NCBI GenBank assembly: GCA_965194535.1
Contig: OZ239145.1
Location: 682,001-746,000, forward strand
Length of the DNA: 64,000 bases
DNA from: Verrucolacustris abundans
Lineage (GTDB): Bacteria; Verrucomicrobiota; Verrucomicrobiia; Methylacidiphilales; Verrucolacustridaceae
Direction: 5' to 3'
How positions within the stretch are numbered: position 1 is the stretch's first letter; each line of letters starts with the position of its first letter. Positions 7,448 through 16,114 of this stretch are shown here, piece by piece. The notes below the pieces were generated by a model, which searched no databases, was not told the DNA's origin, and was given only the letters and a program-made list of their open reading frames with translations. Made by a program: the position numbers and the translations under genes.

Positions 7448-10210
7448 ATGCGCGTGTTTTTCCTGTGTCTGTGGACTCTCGGATCCAGCGTGTTTTCGGC
7501 CTCAGGAAAAGAGGAGAAGAAGTTCGAGGAGGGGGTGAATTTGGATTCGTTCAATCAACGGGGAATTATGATGTATGGAGATCGTGCGTTGGGGGGTGAA
7601 CCGTTTGCCAAGGATCCCTCCGTGGTGAAATTCAAGGGGAAGTACTGGATGTACTACTCCGTCCCGACTCATGACGGGAACAACGGCTGGAAAATCGGAA
7701 TCGCCTCCAGTCAGGACATGTTGCGCTGGAAAAAAGAAGCTCAGATGGAGTCTGAGCATCCAAGTGAGGCGAAGGGGTTTTGCGCGCCGGCAGCACTGGT
7801 TTGGAAGGGGAAGATTCATCTTTTTTATCAGAGTTATGGAAACAAGGAGAAAGATGCGATTTGTCATGCTTGGTCGGAAGACGGCATTCATTTTACAAGA
7901 GAGCCCTCGAATCCGATCTTTCGCCCGCATGGAAAGTGGACATGCGGCCGGGCGATCGATGCGGAGGTAGTGCCGGACGGAAAGAGGATGTTGCTTTATT
8001 TCGCCAGCCGGGATCTCGGATACGAAGTTCAGTTGATGGGGGTGGCGACGGCTCCGATCGACTCTGATTTTTCACGGGGGACGTGGACGCAACTTGTGGA
8101 TGCGCCGATTCTTAAGCCGGAGTTACCATGGGAGAAGAAGTGTTTGGAAGCTGCAAGCATTCTGCGTCGTGGAAAGAAGCTGTTTATGTTTTATGCCGGC
8201 GCTTTTAACAATGAGCCGCAACAGATCGGTGTGGCGACCAGTGAGGATGGGGTGAAGTGGAAACGGATGTCGGATCAGCCCTTCCTGACCAACGGAAAGC
8301 CGGGAGATTGGAATGAGAGCGAATCGGGTCATCCGGGGATCTTTCAAGATGAGGACGGGCAGACGTATCTGTTTTATCAGGGAAACAAGGACGGCGGAAA
8401 ATCCTGGTATCTCTCGAAGGTGAAGATTGGCTGGAAAGATGGGAAACCGTTTGTGGATGAAAACGTCGAGACTGCCATGCCTCTGCCACCGGATGAAGAT
8501 CGAGCGAAGAATGCACGTCTGGCTTGGTGGAGGGAGGCAAAGTTTGGAATGTTTATTCATTGGGGGGTGTACTCGGCCTTCGGTGGGGAGTGGAATGGCC
8601 AGAAGGTGGAGGGATATGCGGAGCATTTGCAGCGGATCATGAAGATCAAGCGGGAGGAGTATTTGGAGAAGGTGGTGAAGCCGTTCAACCCGACCGAGTT
8701 CAATGCGGAGGAGTGGGTCAAGACGGTGAAGGACACGGGGATGCAGTACATCGTGATCACCTCGATGCATCACGACGGGGTGGCGATGTTCGATTCGAAA
8801 ACAGACGACTACAACGTGGTCAAGACGAGCAAGTTTGGTCGCGACCCACTCAAGGAATTAAAAGCGGCGTGTGACAAGTACGGGGTGAAGCTGGGTTTCT
8901 ATTACTCCCACGCGCAGGACTGGTCGATTTCCGGGGACCCGAGATATCCCGAGCCAAACGGACCGGAACGGCGCAAAGCGGTTGTGGAGAAGAAAGTGTT
9001 TCCCCAAATCAAGGAGCTGATTGAAAACTATCATCCTGTTCTATTTTGGGGGGACACCGCCCATCATAATCCGAAGGAGCTGAACGAGCAGATTCTGGCC
9101 TATCTCCGAAAAGAGGATCCCAATCTGATTATCAATGGGCGGGTCGCCGGGGCGATCTACGGAGATTACCTCAGCACTCCCGACCGGCCGCTCGAGTTCG
9201 GTCCGATGACCAAACCGGAGGAGCAGGATTGGGAGGCGATCCCGACGACGAATGAATCGTACGGTTATCATTCGCTGGACAAGTCCCATAAGAGCCCGAC
9301 TCATTTCATCCGGTTGCTGGCGAAAGCCGCGGCCAAGGGTGGCAATCTTCTTCTGAATATTGGGCCGATGGGGAACGGCAAGATGGCTCCGGAGGATTTG
9401 GCGATTCTGCATTCGATCGGCAAGTGGTGGGAAGTGAACGGGGAGTCGATTCGTGGAACGACACGGACTCCGTTGATGCGGCAAAGCTGGGGAGACTCCA
9501 CCCTCAAAGGGAAGAATCTTTATCTGCATGTATTCGAATGGCCTTCGGACGGGAAGCTCGTGGTGGGCGGGCTGAAGGGGGAAATTGAAAAGGCCACGCT
9601 TTTGGCTGACCGGGAAACGAAATTGAATGTGAAGCGTATGGGGATCGATGTGGAGATTGAGCTTCCGCAAAAAGCTCCGGATGAATCTGACAGTGTCATT
9701 CTGGTAGAATGCAAGGCGGTCCCGCAGGGAGATCCCGTTTTTCTTTTACAGAACAGCATGCCGAATCGGCTGAGCGTCTTCTTTGCCGAACTGTTGGGTA
9801 CGCAAAAGAAAGAAGGATGGAGGTTGGGACGTGGAACCGCGAACTCGGCGAATGTCACGGGGTGGAACCAGAAAGAGTGTGCAGTCAAATGGTCGACGAG
9901 GGTGAACCAAAAATCCGAATTTGATGTGATCGTGCGTTACGACGCCCCGGGAGCGGATGGAAAGGCCAAGGTAGAAACGATGGGTGGAACAGTGACGGCC
10001 AAGAGTGAGACCACCTTTGGCGGAACCTTTACCATCCAGATCGGAAGCCAAAAACTGAAGGGAGAGGTGGTGCAGCAGGGGGAGGGGGTAGAGTTCAATC
10101 TCGGCAAAGTCACTCTGGAACACGGTCCAGTGGAGATTCAGGTCACCACCGATATCATCACCGGCAAAGAGCTGATGCGGCTGCAGTCGGTGACGCTGAT
10201 TCCGCGATGA
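7448..10210 (+). CDS. Secreted beta-propeller / GH29 alpha-L-fucosidase fusion
   Basis: 920 residues with a signal peptide (1-20). Residues about 35-340 form a five-bladed beta-propeller of the GH43/GH32 type, with repeated DPSVVKFKGKYWMYYS-like blades. Residues about 355-660 are a GH29 alpha-L-fucosidase: WWREAKFGMFIHWG (360-373), SMHHDGVAMFDS (439-450) and VLFWGD, with Asp536 the expected nucleophile of this retaining family. The last 150 residues look like a C-terminal beta-sandwich, perhaps carbohydrate-binding. GH29 enzymes release terminal alpha-L-fucose. Joining a propeller domain N-terminally is unusual; the propeller could be a second catalytic unit or a binding platform. The stop overlaps the sulfatase start (ATGA at 10207-10210), so fucose removal and desulfation are probably produced together. 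Confidence 0.88.
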   Translation: MRVFFLCLWTLGSSVFSASGKEEKKFEEGVNLDSFNQRGIMMYGDRALGGEPFAKDPSVVKFKGKYWMYYSVPTHDGNNGWKIGIASSQDMLRWKKEAQMESEHPSEAKGFCAPAALVWKGKIHLFYQSYGNKEKDAICHAWSEDGIHFTREPSNPIFRPHGKWTCGRAIDAEVVPDGKRMLLYFASRDLGYEVQLMGVATAPIDSDFSRGTWTQLVDAPILKPELPWEKKCLEAASILRRGKKLFMFYAGAFNNEPQQIGVATSEDGVKWKRMSDQPFLTNGKPGDWNESESGHPGIFQDEDGQTYLFYQGNKDGGKSWYLSKVKIGWKDGKPFVDENVETAMPLPPDEDRAKNARLAWWREAKFGMFIHWGVYSAFGGEWNGQKVEGYAEHLQRIMKIKREEYLEKVVKPFNPTEFNAEEWVKTVKDTGMQYIVITSMHHDGVAMFDSKTDDYNVVKTSKFGRDPLKELKAACDKYGVKLGFYYSHAQDWSISGDPRYPEPNGPERRKAVVEKKVFPQIKELIENYHPVLFWGDTAHHNPKELNEQILAYLRKEDPNLIINGRVAGAIYGDYLSTPDRPLEFGPMTKPEEQDWEAIPTTNESYGYHSLDKSHKSPTHFIRLLAKAAAKGGNLLLNIGPMGNGKMAPEDLAILHSIGKWWEVNGESIRGTTRTPLMRQSWGDSTLKGKNLYLHVFEWPSDGKLVVGGLKGEIEKATLLADRETKLNVKRMGIDVEIELPQKAPDESDSVILVECKAVPQGDPVFLLQNSMPNRLSVFFAELLGTQKKEGWRLGRGTANSANVTGWNQKECAVKWSTRVNQKSEFDVIVRYDAPGADGKAKVETMGGTVTAKSETTFGGTFTIQIGSQKLKGEVVQQGEGVEFNLGKVTLEHGPVEIQVTTDIITGKELMRLQSVTLIPR

Positions 10211-12567
10211 TGAATCGGGTTGGCTCGCGAATCGCCTGGAGCCTTCTCTTACTAGTGGGATGCATCTGTCTGCTGTCCTGCTCCAAGTCGCAACAGCCCA
10301 ATATCGTGATCATTCTGGCGGACGATCTCGGTTGGAAAGATCTCGGGTGCTACGGAAGTGAATTTCACGAAACTCCCCACATCGACCGTTTGGCTCAGGA
10401 GGGTATGCGTTTCACGGATGCCTATGCCTCCGCTTGTGTCTGTTCCCCGACACGGGCGAGTCTTCTGACTGGGAAATCACCGGCACGCTTGCATCTCACA
10501 GATTGGTTGCCGGGCCGACCGGATCAACCCTCACAAAAACTTCATCGACCGAATTTTCAAACTTCTCTTCCCAAGGAGGAAAACACCCTTGCGGAGACCT
10601 TGAGGCAGGAAGGGTATGCGACGGCCTGTATCGGAAAATGGCACTTGGGCGATGCACCGGAAACCTGGCCGGAACACCAAGGCTTTGATCTTAATATTGC
10701 AGGGTCGGGAAAGGGTAACCCCACTTCCTACTTCAGCCCTTACGCACTTCCCAATCTGTCCGATGGTCCCCCGGATGAGTATCTGAGCGATCGCCTGACC
10801 GATGAGGCGATCCGATTTATGGAGCAGAATCGCAACAAGCCCTTCTTCCTCTATCTCCCGCACTACGCCGTCCACACTCCGCTTCAGGCCAAAGGCGCTC
10901 TGGAAAAGAAATACAAGGCCAAGGCCGCTTTTCGTGTGGATCCGAAAAAAGACGAGTTTCTTCCTGATTTGGGGCGTCCTGTCCGTCAGGTACAGAACCA
11001 ACCGACGTATGCTGCCATGGTCGAGAACATGGACGAGGGCGTTGGGAAGATCTTGGAGAAGATCTCCTCATTGGGCCTTGAGAAAAACACCATCGTCATC
11101 TTCACCTCCGACAACGGCGGACTTTCCAATTCGGAAGGCTCGCCCACGTCCAATTTGCCTTTACGTGGAGGGAAAGGATGGCCTTACGAGGGCGGGGTTC
11201 GTGTCCCGCTGATCGTGCGATGGCCCGGAATGATAAAGGCAGGGAGCATTTCTTCGCAACCCGTGATCTCTGCCGACCTTTATCCCACGATCCTACAAAT
11301 GGTTGGCTTATCGCCTCACCAACAGGAAAGCGAAGACTGTGTTAGTTTCATCAGCGCCATCAAGGGCGAAAAACCCAAGGAGCACGCGCTTTTCTGGCAC
11401 TATCCGCACTATAGCAACCAAGGGGGAGCTCCCTACGGAGCTGTTCGGTCGGGAGACTGGAAGTTGATTGAGTGGTACGAAGATATGAGGCTGGAGCTTT
11501 ATGACTTAAAGACGGATCTAGGTGAGAAAAATAATCTCGCATCACAGCAACAGGAGAAAACGGCTTCCCTTGTAAAACTGTTGCACGATTGGCGCCAACG
11601 GGTGAATGCTCAGATGCCGACCGATAATCCGCTCAAGGCCAAGCTTGGAAACCCTCTGCGAGACGGCGGCTTTTCCCGAAAAGGATTCAACCTATGGGAT
11701 CCTTCGATCATCAAGGTGGGGGACACCTATCATATGTTCGCCTCTTGCTGGACCAGTGAAAACTTTAACGCATGGAAAACCAGTTTCATCGTGCGGGGCT
11801 CATCGAAAAACCTGCTCGGGCCTTATACTTTTTCCGGTGAAGTATTTCGTCCCCGCCCAGGCGACTTCTTTGATTCTGAGGGTTGTCACAATCCGAAGAT
11901 CACGTTTCACAATGGAAAATATTATCTCTACTACCTTGGAATTCCTGCGTGGAAAAGTGGCGTCGCAGTGAGTGATTCGGTGGAAGGGCCGTGGGAACGC
12001 CAGAAAGATTGGTGCATTCCCGCGAACAATCCTGCGTTGTGGATTCATCCAGATGGTTCTGTTTATGGAGTGGGCAAGGTAAAGGTCGAAAACCCTAAAT
12101 TCCCTGGCAGTAAAAAATTCGACGAGTTACTTCACTATATTCACGCGTTTCGATCCCCATCCATCTTTGGGCCTTATACGATGCTGCATCAGGGAAAGGA
12201 GAACGCCTTACCCAACAACTATCAGAATGAGGATCCCTGCCTGTGGCACGATGGCACGCGTTACCACATGCTGTTGACTGACCTACACGGCCTCGCCTCC
12301 GGGCTGCACAAAAGTTTTGTGTACTACACGTCTCGGGACGGCATCTCCTATGAGTTGGTTTCTAAGGAGCCGCTTTTTTCCAATCAGATTCCCATCCGAT
12401 TTGAAGATGGGAGCGAGACGAAGTTTCTGCGTATCGAACGTCCAAATATCGTCCTTGATGAGCAAGGTGCTGTGATAGCTGTCCTGGCGGCCTGTTCACC
12501 AGAAAATCAGAAGGAAGGGGCGCGTATCTTGGTGTTTCCTGTCGACAGATTTGGGCGACACCCCTGA
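10207..12567 (+). CDS. Lipoprotein sulfatase fused to a C-terminal beta-propeller
   Basis: 786 residues. The N-terminus is a lipoprotein signal ending in LLSC (Cys25), placing the enzyme on a membrane surface. Residues about 30-460 are a type I sulfatase: PNIVIILADDLGW with the metal-binding Asp pair at 39-40, CSPTR at 79-83 (Cys79 would be converted to formylglycine by a maturase not in this window), GKWHLG and FTSDNGG. Residues about 480-786 form a GH43/GH32-like propeller (LWDPSIIKVGDTYHMF, EGCHNPKITFHNGKYYLYY, NEDPCLWHDGTRYHML). Known sulfatases of this class remove sulfate esters from glycans such as fucans, carrageenans or ulvans; the specific substrate is unknown. The ATGA overlap with the fucosidase gene and the mirrored propeller fusion suggest that both act on one sulfated, fucose-containing glycan. 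Confidence 0.9.
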   Translation: MMNRVGSRIAWSLLLLVGCICLLSCSKSQQPNIVIILADDLGWKDLGCYGSEFHETPHIDRLAQEGMRFTDAYASACVCSPTRASLLTGKSPARLHLTDWLPGRPDQPSQKLHRPNFQTSLPKEENTLAETLRQEGYATACIGKWHLGDAPETWPEHQGFDLNIAGSGKGNPTSYFSPYALPNLSDGPPDEYLSDRLTDEAIRFMEQNRNKPFFLYLPHYAVHTPLQAKGALEKKYKAKAAFRVDPKKDEFLPDLGRPVRQVQNQPTYAAMVENMDEGVGKILEKISSLGLEKNTIVIFTSDNGGLSNSEGSPTSNLPLRGGKGWPYEGGVRVPLIVRWPGMIKAGSISSQPVISADLYPTILQMVGLSPHQQESEDCVSFISAIKGEKPKEHALFWHYPHYSNQGGAPYGAVRSGDWKLIEWYEDMRLELYDLKTDLGEKNNLASQQQEKTASLVKLLHDWRQRVNAQMPTDNPLKAKLGNPLRDGGFSRKGFNLWDPSIIKVGDTYHMFASCWTSENFNAWKTSFIVRGSSKNLLGPYTFSGEVFRPRPGDFFDSEGCHNPKITFHNGKYYLYYLGIPAWKSGVAVSDSVEGPWERQKDWCIPANNPALWIHPDGSVYGVGKVKVENPKFPGSKKFDELLHYIHAFRSPSIFGPYTMLHQGKENALPNNYQNEDPCLWHDGTRYHMLLTDLHGLASGLHKSFVYYTSRDGISYELVSKEPLFSNQIPIRFEDGSETKFLRIERPNIVLDEQGAVIAVLAACSPENQKEGARILVFPVDRFGRHP

Positions 12568-12610
12568 TCACTACCTAACCTTCGAAATTCAAACAAGCAA
12601 AGTGCAAAAA

Positions 12611-15600
12611 CTAAAATCCATAGATGGCTTTCAGGCGAATAAAGCGTCGACTGGAAGCATTCATCGAGGCCCGATCCCTGACGGTTACCTGTTCTCTGGA
12701 CGTGTCTAAGGAAATTACGGATGTTTCCATGGTGTGGGCAGGGCCTGAGTTCCAGGTCACCAGATCACTGGAGACTTCCACGACAAAGTCGAAGTCCAAT
12801 CGATTCTTCAAGCGTGGATAGGTGATGGTTAAAAATCCCCCTGAGTCGAGAATCACTGGGTAAGGGTTGTAGATACCGCTCATAGAAGTTAAGGGGCTCA
12901 AACCCGAGCCGTACGAAAAGAGATTGGCGTAGCCATCCCGATTTGCGTCTGCTGTGGGGCTACTCACACTTACTTCAGCGATCTGTTGAGCTGTAAACCA
13001 GTGGTTCTGAAAAGCCTGCCAACTTGAGGTGCCCGAAAGTAAGGCGATGAGGTCGACATTTTGGAAGGTAGCGGAGTTGAGCCTGTCATTTTTATGGGAT
13101 GTCACCGCGAGGCCAATCTGAACAGCAGAGTTCATCGGGAGTATCACGGCATGCTGATCCCTCCAAGTTACCCCATCGTCCGATTGCCAACCCGTAATTG
13201 TGTTTCCACTGCGAACCAGCCGCAGCCACAGGGGCGCGTTGCGCACGCTGAGTTCGTGGTTGGATGTATTTCCTCCCTCTGTGCTTCGCCACTGCATACG
13301 GGTACCTCCGCCTTGCGGAGTAACAAGCAAGGCGACATTCTTTGCGTTGGCGGCAATGGTCTCGCGCACCATCAAGCCCGCTTTCGCCCAGTAGTCCGTA
13401 TTGTCCATGCTGGCGAGACGGGCGGTGATGACGAAATCACCGCTTAGAATTTGGGAAACAAAATGGCACCCATCGGCAGCTCCCTCGATATCTGCCCCAG
13501 ATCCTTTCAGGGTGAAAGTGGTATCTAGATAAGTTGTGCTGCCGGCAAGCCCTACACTTCCGATGTCCTGCTGGATCCAACCCGTGGGAAGTGGTGAGTA
13601 CACAAATCCAACTTCGGCGGAGGACTGGCTCGTATATGTTCCCGCATGTGAAATGATGCGATAGCTGTTCGTGGCTCCACTCGTGGGGGAGGGGTCGGTG
13701 AAAGAGGTGGCGGAAATATCGGTTGCGATGGTCTGAAACGACGACCCCCCCGAAGATGTGCGCCGTTGCACCGAGTAGTGAGTTGCGCCCAACATGGATT
13801 TCCAACTCACCGTGCCACCTGAAATGGCAACACCCAAGGGAATGGCTGGAGGACCTTGGGTGGCCGAAAGAGTGGTCACCATAAAATATTCCCAGCCAGC
13901 GAGGATGCTTTTGCTGCAAAGGACTGGGTCATTGGCGTTTTGGGTCAAGAAAAGGGAATTGGGACCTCGAATGGCGACCGATCGGTTGAGTTGGATGAGT
14001 GTAAACTGCTCGTTACTTCCCAGCGTGGTGGCATCGGCATAGAGCTTGTTGTCGGAGGCCGAGTAGCGGACGTACTTGCCGTTGCTGGCCCGAAGAGCCG
14101 TGCACCCTGCTCCTGCATCTACCAAGGTGAAACGGGTGTTGTCCGTTTCTGAGGGCGCCTCGCAGGTCAAAACGTGGGGACTCGCGTTTTTCCATGCGAG
14201 GTACCCGCCGTTGTTGGCCTTGAGCGATATGGTGGCCTCCGAAACTGGAACCGAAATCGTGCTTGGAATGGTGTTGCTGGTCTTAGTGAAACGAACCGAG
14301 TTGATGTTGCACTCACTCGAACCAGTATTTGCGATTCGGATCGACTGAACCCCGCTGGTGGAAAAACCGCCACTTATGGTAACGGTGGCCCAATTTTCCC
14401 AGCCACTATTTGGCACCGAGGCGGTGGCCAACGTTTGGGTGCCATCGCCACTTTGAATCTGAAGGGTGGAGGTCTGTCCGGAACCATTGGCGACGCGCAG
14501 GGCGATGTCATAAGTTCCGGTGGCCGTCACATCGACGGTGTATTTCATCCACTCGGTCGGCTTGAAAAAACCAACATTATAGCCGTTAGAAAGAGAATCG
14601 GAGCAGGTTTCGATATCCACGCCGCCGTTTCGATAGGTCCAACGCTCGTTCCAAGCCGTGTAATCTCCAGTGGTATTATTTACATTTTCCCAGCCGGTAT
14701 CCGCATAGGCATGGCCATTCATGCCCTGGTCGTAGTTAGCAGCGTAGACCACTGTGCCGGGAATTGTCGGAATGGTGCCATAAGGTGCGGTGGTGCGATT
14801 GCCGGGTTGATTAAAAATTGCACGAAGAACCTCGGTCTGGGTTTGTGTATTGGCCAGGCGAACACTCTCAGCCAGCTGAGTCAGCGTGGTGCGCGCGGTG
14901 TCTGTGCTCAAATTTGGATTGGTACCGCCCAGATAGTTTAGCAAGTCCTGATATCCTGGAGGAAAGGCGGCTTTGGAAAGACAGTTGATGCTATCGAACT
15001 TTTTCATGGGCCACCAGGACATGCCGATGCCTTGACCGCGGAGCAGCTCGACCATTTTGGTGAAGTTGTCGTTGCTATTCTCCCCATGCTCTCCGCACCA
15101 AATCGGGCGGTTTTGTCCGGTTCGCATATCGAGGGCAAATTGAATGTCCGAGCTGAAATCTGCCGAAGAGCTGTATTTATGGAACACATAGACCATCTGG
15201 GCATCCCAAGAAGGAGTGAGACCAGTATAGTCGTTGCTGTAGCTATTCCCCTCAATGAAGAGAATGTGACTATCCCCATTTGCCCGAATCGTCTGGGTTA
15301 AATCTATATAGAGCTCACGCAAGAGGGTTCCTTCTGGGAGGTTCCAGTTGGGTTCGTTGATCAGGTCATATCCCGCGATCCACGGCGCATTTTTGTAGCG
15401 CTTGGAAAGCCGATCCCAAAGCCGGACGGTTTTGCTGCGATTGTCTGCACTTTCCCAGAGCGATGGTTTGGTGGAGTCATAGTCGCTGATTCCACTGTTG
15501 CTGCTTTGTCCTCCGGGGGCCGCGTGCAGGTCGAGGATGACGTAGATCCCGGCCGAGCTGCACCAAGAGATAATGTTGTCTAGAAGGGTGAAGCCTTGAT

Positions 15601-16030
15601 CATTCCACACATCGGGGGTTCCGAGATTGACGAAGTATTCGTAGTGCAGGGGGAGGCGCACCGCATTGAAGCCCCACGCCCTGATCTGGTTGATGTCGGC
15701 CTGCGTGACGTGGTTGGACAGCCACGAATCGTAGAAAGTCTTCACACTGTCGGACCCGAGGAGGGCCGTCAGCTTTTGCTTCCAAGTGTGCTGGTCCGGC
15801 GCTTGGCTTTCGGAATTCATGATGTACCCCTCCATCACCATCCAGTTACCCATGTTGACGGCGTTTAAAATCATCTCCTGGCCAGTTGTGCTGTTGACGA
15901 TTTTTGTTCCGTTGACTTGCAGAAGTTGGGCGAAGGCGTTGGAATGGGAAAAAGGAGCCCAAAAGAAGCTCGTGATCAGAATGATGCGAAAGCTGATTCG
16001 GGGTGGGCAGTGCTTGGAAAAAAGGGCCAT
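12611..16030 (-). CDS. Large multidomain GH5 glycosidase (GH5-CBM6-fascin-like-FN3-LamG-like-C-terminal module)
   Basis: 1139 residues with a signal peptide (hydrophobic 14-35). Domains in order: GH5 barrel (about 36-400; acid/base Glu226 in DLINEPNW, nucleophile Glu314 in WCGEHGEN); CBM6-like domain (about 430-590, with YDIALRVANGSG and TEWMKYTVDV); a fascin/beta-trefoil-like domain (about 600-720, ISLKANNGGYLAWKN); an FN3 domain (about 740-830); a DUF1349/LamG-like beta-sandwich (about 835-1000, DYWAKAGLMVRE). The C-terminal module has ADANRDGYANLFSYGSG and ends in RRFIRLKAIYGF. The barrel resembles exo-beta-1,3-glucanase-type GH5 proteins, so a beta-glucan substrate is a reasonable guess. 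The C-terminal module recurs in three other large proteins of the window. It is transcribed towards the sulfatase gene, 43 bp away. Confidence 0.87.
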   Translation of the reverse strand: MALFSKHCPPRISFRIILITSFFWAPFSHSNAFAQLLQVNGTKIVNSTTGQEMILNAVNMGNWMVMEGYIMNSESQAPDQHTWKQKLTALLGSDSVKTFYDSWLSNHVTQADINQIRAWGFNAVRLPLHYEYFVNLGTPDVWNDQGFTLLDNIISWCSSAGIYVILDLHAAPGGQSSNSGISDYDSTKPSLWESADNRSKTVRLWDRLSKRYKNAPWIAGYDLINEPNWNLPEGTLLRELYIDLTQTIRANGDSHILFIEGNSYSNDYTGLTPSWDAQMVYVFHKYSSSADFSSDIQFALDMRTGQNRPIWCGEHGENSNDNFTKMVELLRGQGIGMSWWPMKKFDSINCLSKAAFPPGYQDLLNYLGGTNPNLSTDTARTTLTQLAESVRLANTQTQTEVLRAIFNQPGNRTTAPYGTIPTIPGTVVYAANYDQGMNGHAYADTGWENVNNTTGDYTAWNERWTYRNGGVDIETCSDSLSNGYNVGFFKPTEWMKYTVDVTATGTYDIALRVANGSGQTSTLQIQSGDGTQTLATASVPNSGWENWATVTISGGFSTSGVQSIRIANTGSSECNINSVRFTKTSNTIPSTISVPVSEATISLKANNGGYLAWKNASPHVLTCEAPSETDNTRFTLVDAGAGCTALRASNGKYVRYSASDNKLYADATTLGSNEQFTLIQLNRSVAIRGPNSLFLTQNANDPVLCSKSILAGWEYFMVTTLSATQGPPAIPLGVAISGGTVSWKSMLGATHYSVQRRTSSGGSSFQTIATDISATSFTDPSPTSGATNSYRIISHAGTYTSQSSAEVGFVYSPLPTGWIQQDIGSVGLAGSTTYLDTTFTLKGSGADIEGAADGCHFVSQILSGDFVITARLASMDNTDYWAKAGLMVRETIAANAKNVALLVTPQGGGTRMQWRSTEGGNTSNHELSVRNAPLWLRLVRSGNTITGWQSDDGVTWRDQHAVILPMNSAVQIGLAVTSHKNDRLNSATFQNVDLIALLSGTSSWQAFQNHWFTAQQIAEVSVSSPTADANRDGYANLFSYGSGLSPLTSMSGIYNPYPVILDSGGFLTITYPRLKNRLDFDFVVEVSSDLVTWNSGPAHTMETSVISLDTSREQVTVRDRASMNASSRRFIRLKAIYGF

Positions 16031-16060
16031 ATCTATGAAAAATCTTAGATGTGCCTTCCT

Positions 16061-16079
16061 AAAGAGCTAGTAGCTCTTT
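16061..16079. promoter_or_regulatory. Perfect 19-bp palindrome upstream of the GH5 gene
   Basis: AAAGAGCTAGTAGCTCTTT has 9-bp arms around one central base. It lies 31-49 bp upstream of the GH5 start (minus strand) and 36-54 bp beyond the stop of the GH30 gene. As DNA it has the shape of an operator for a dimeric repressor. As RNA it could form a 7-bp stem with a 5-base loop, but no T-run follows on the minus strand, so an intrinsic terminator for GH30 is less likely. Confidence 0.5.
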
Positions 16080-16114
16080 CGAGGGGGGAGGGGGCAACGC
16101 CCCTATTCTAATGG

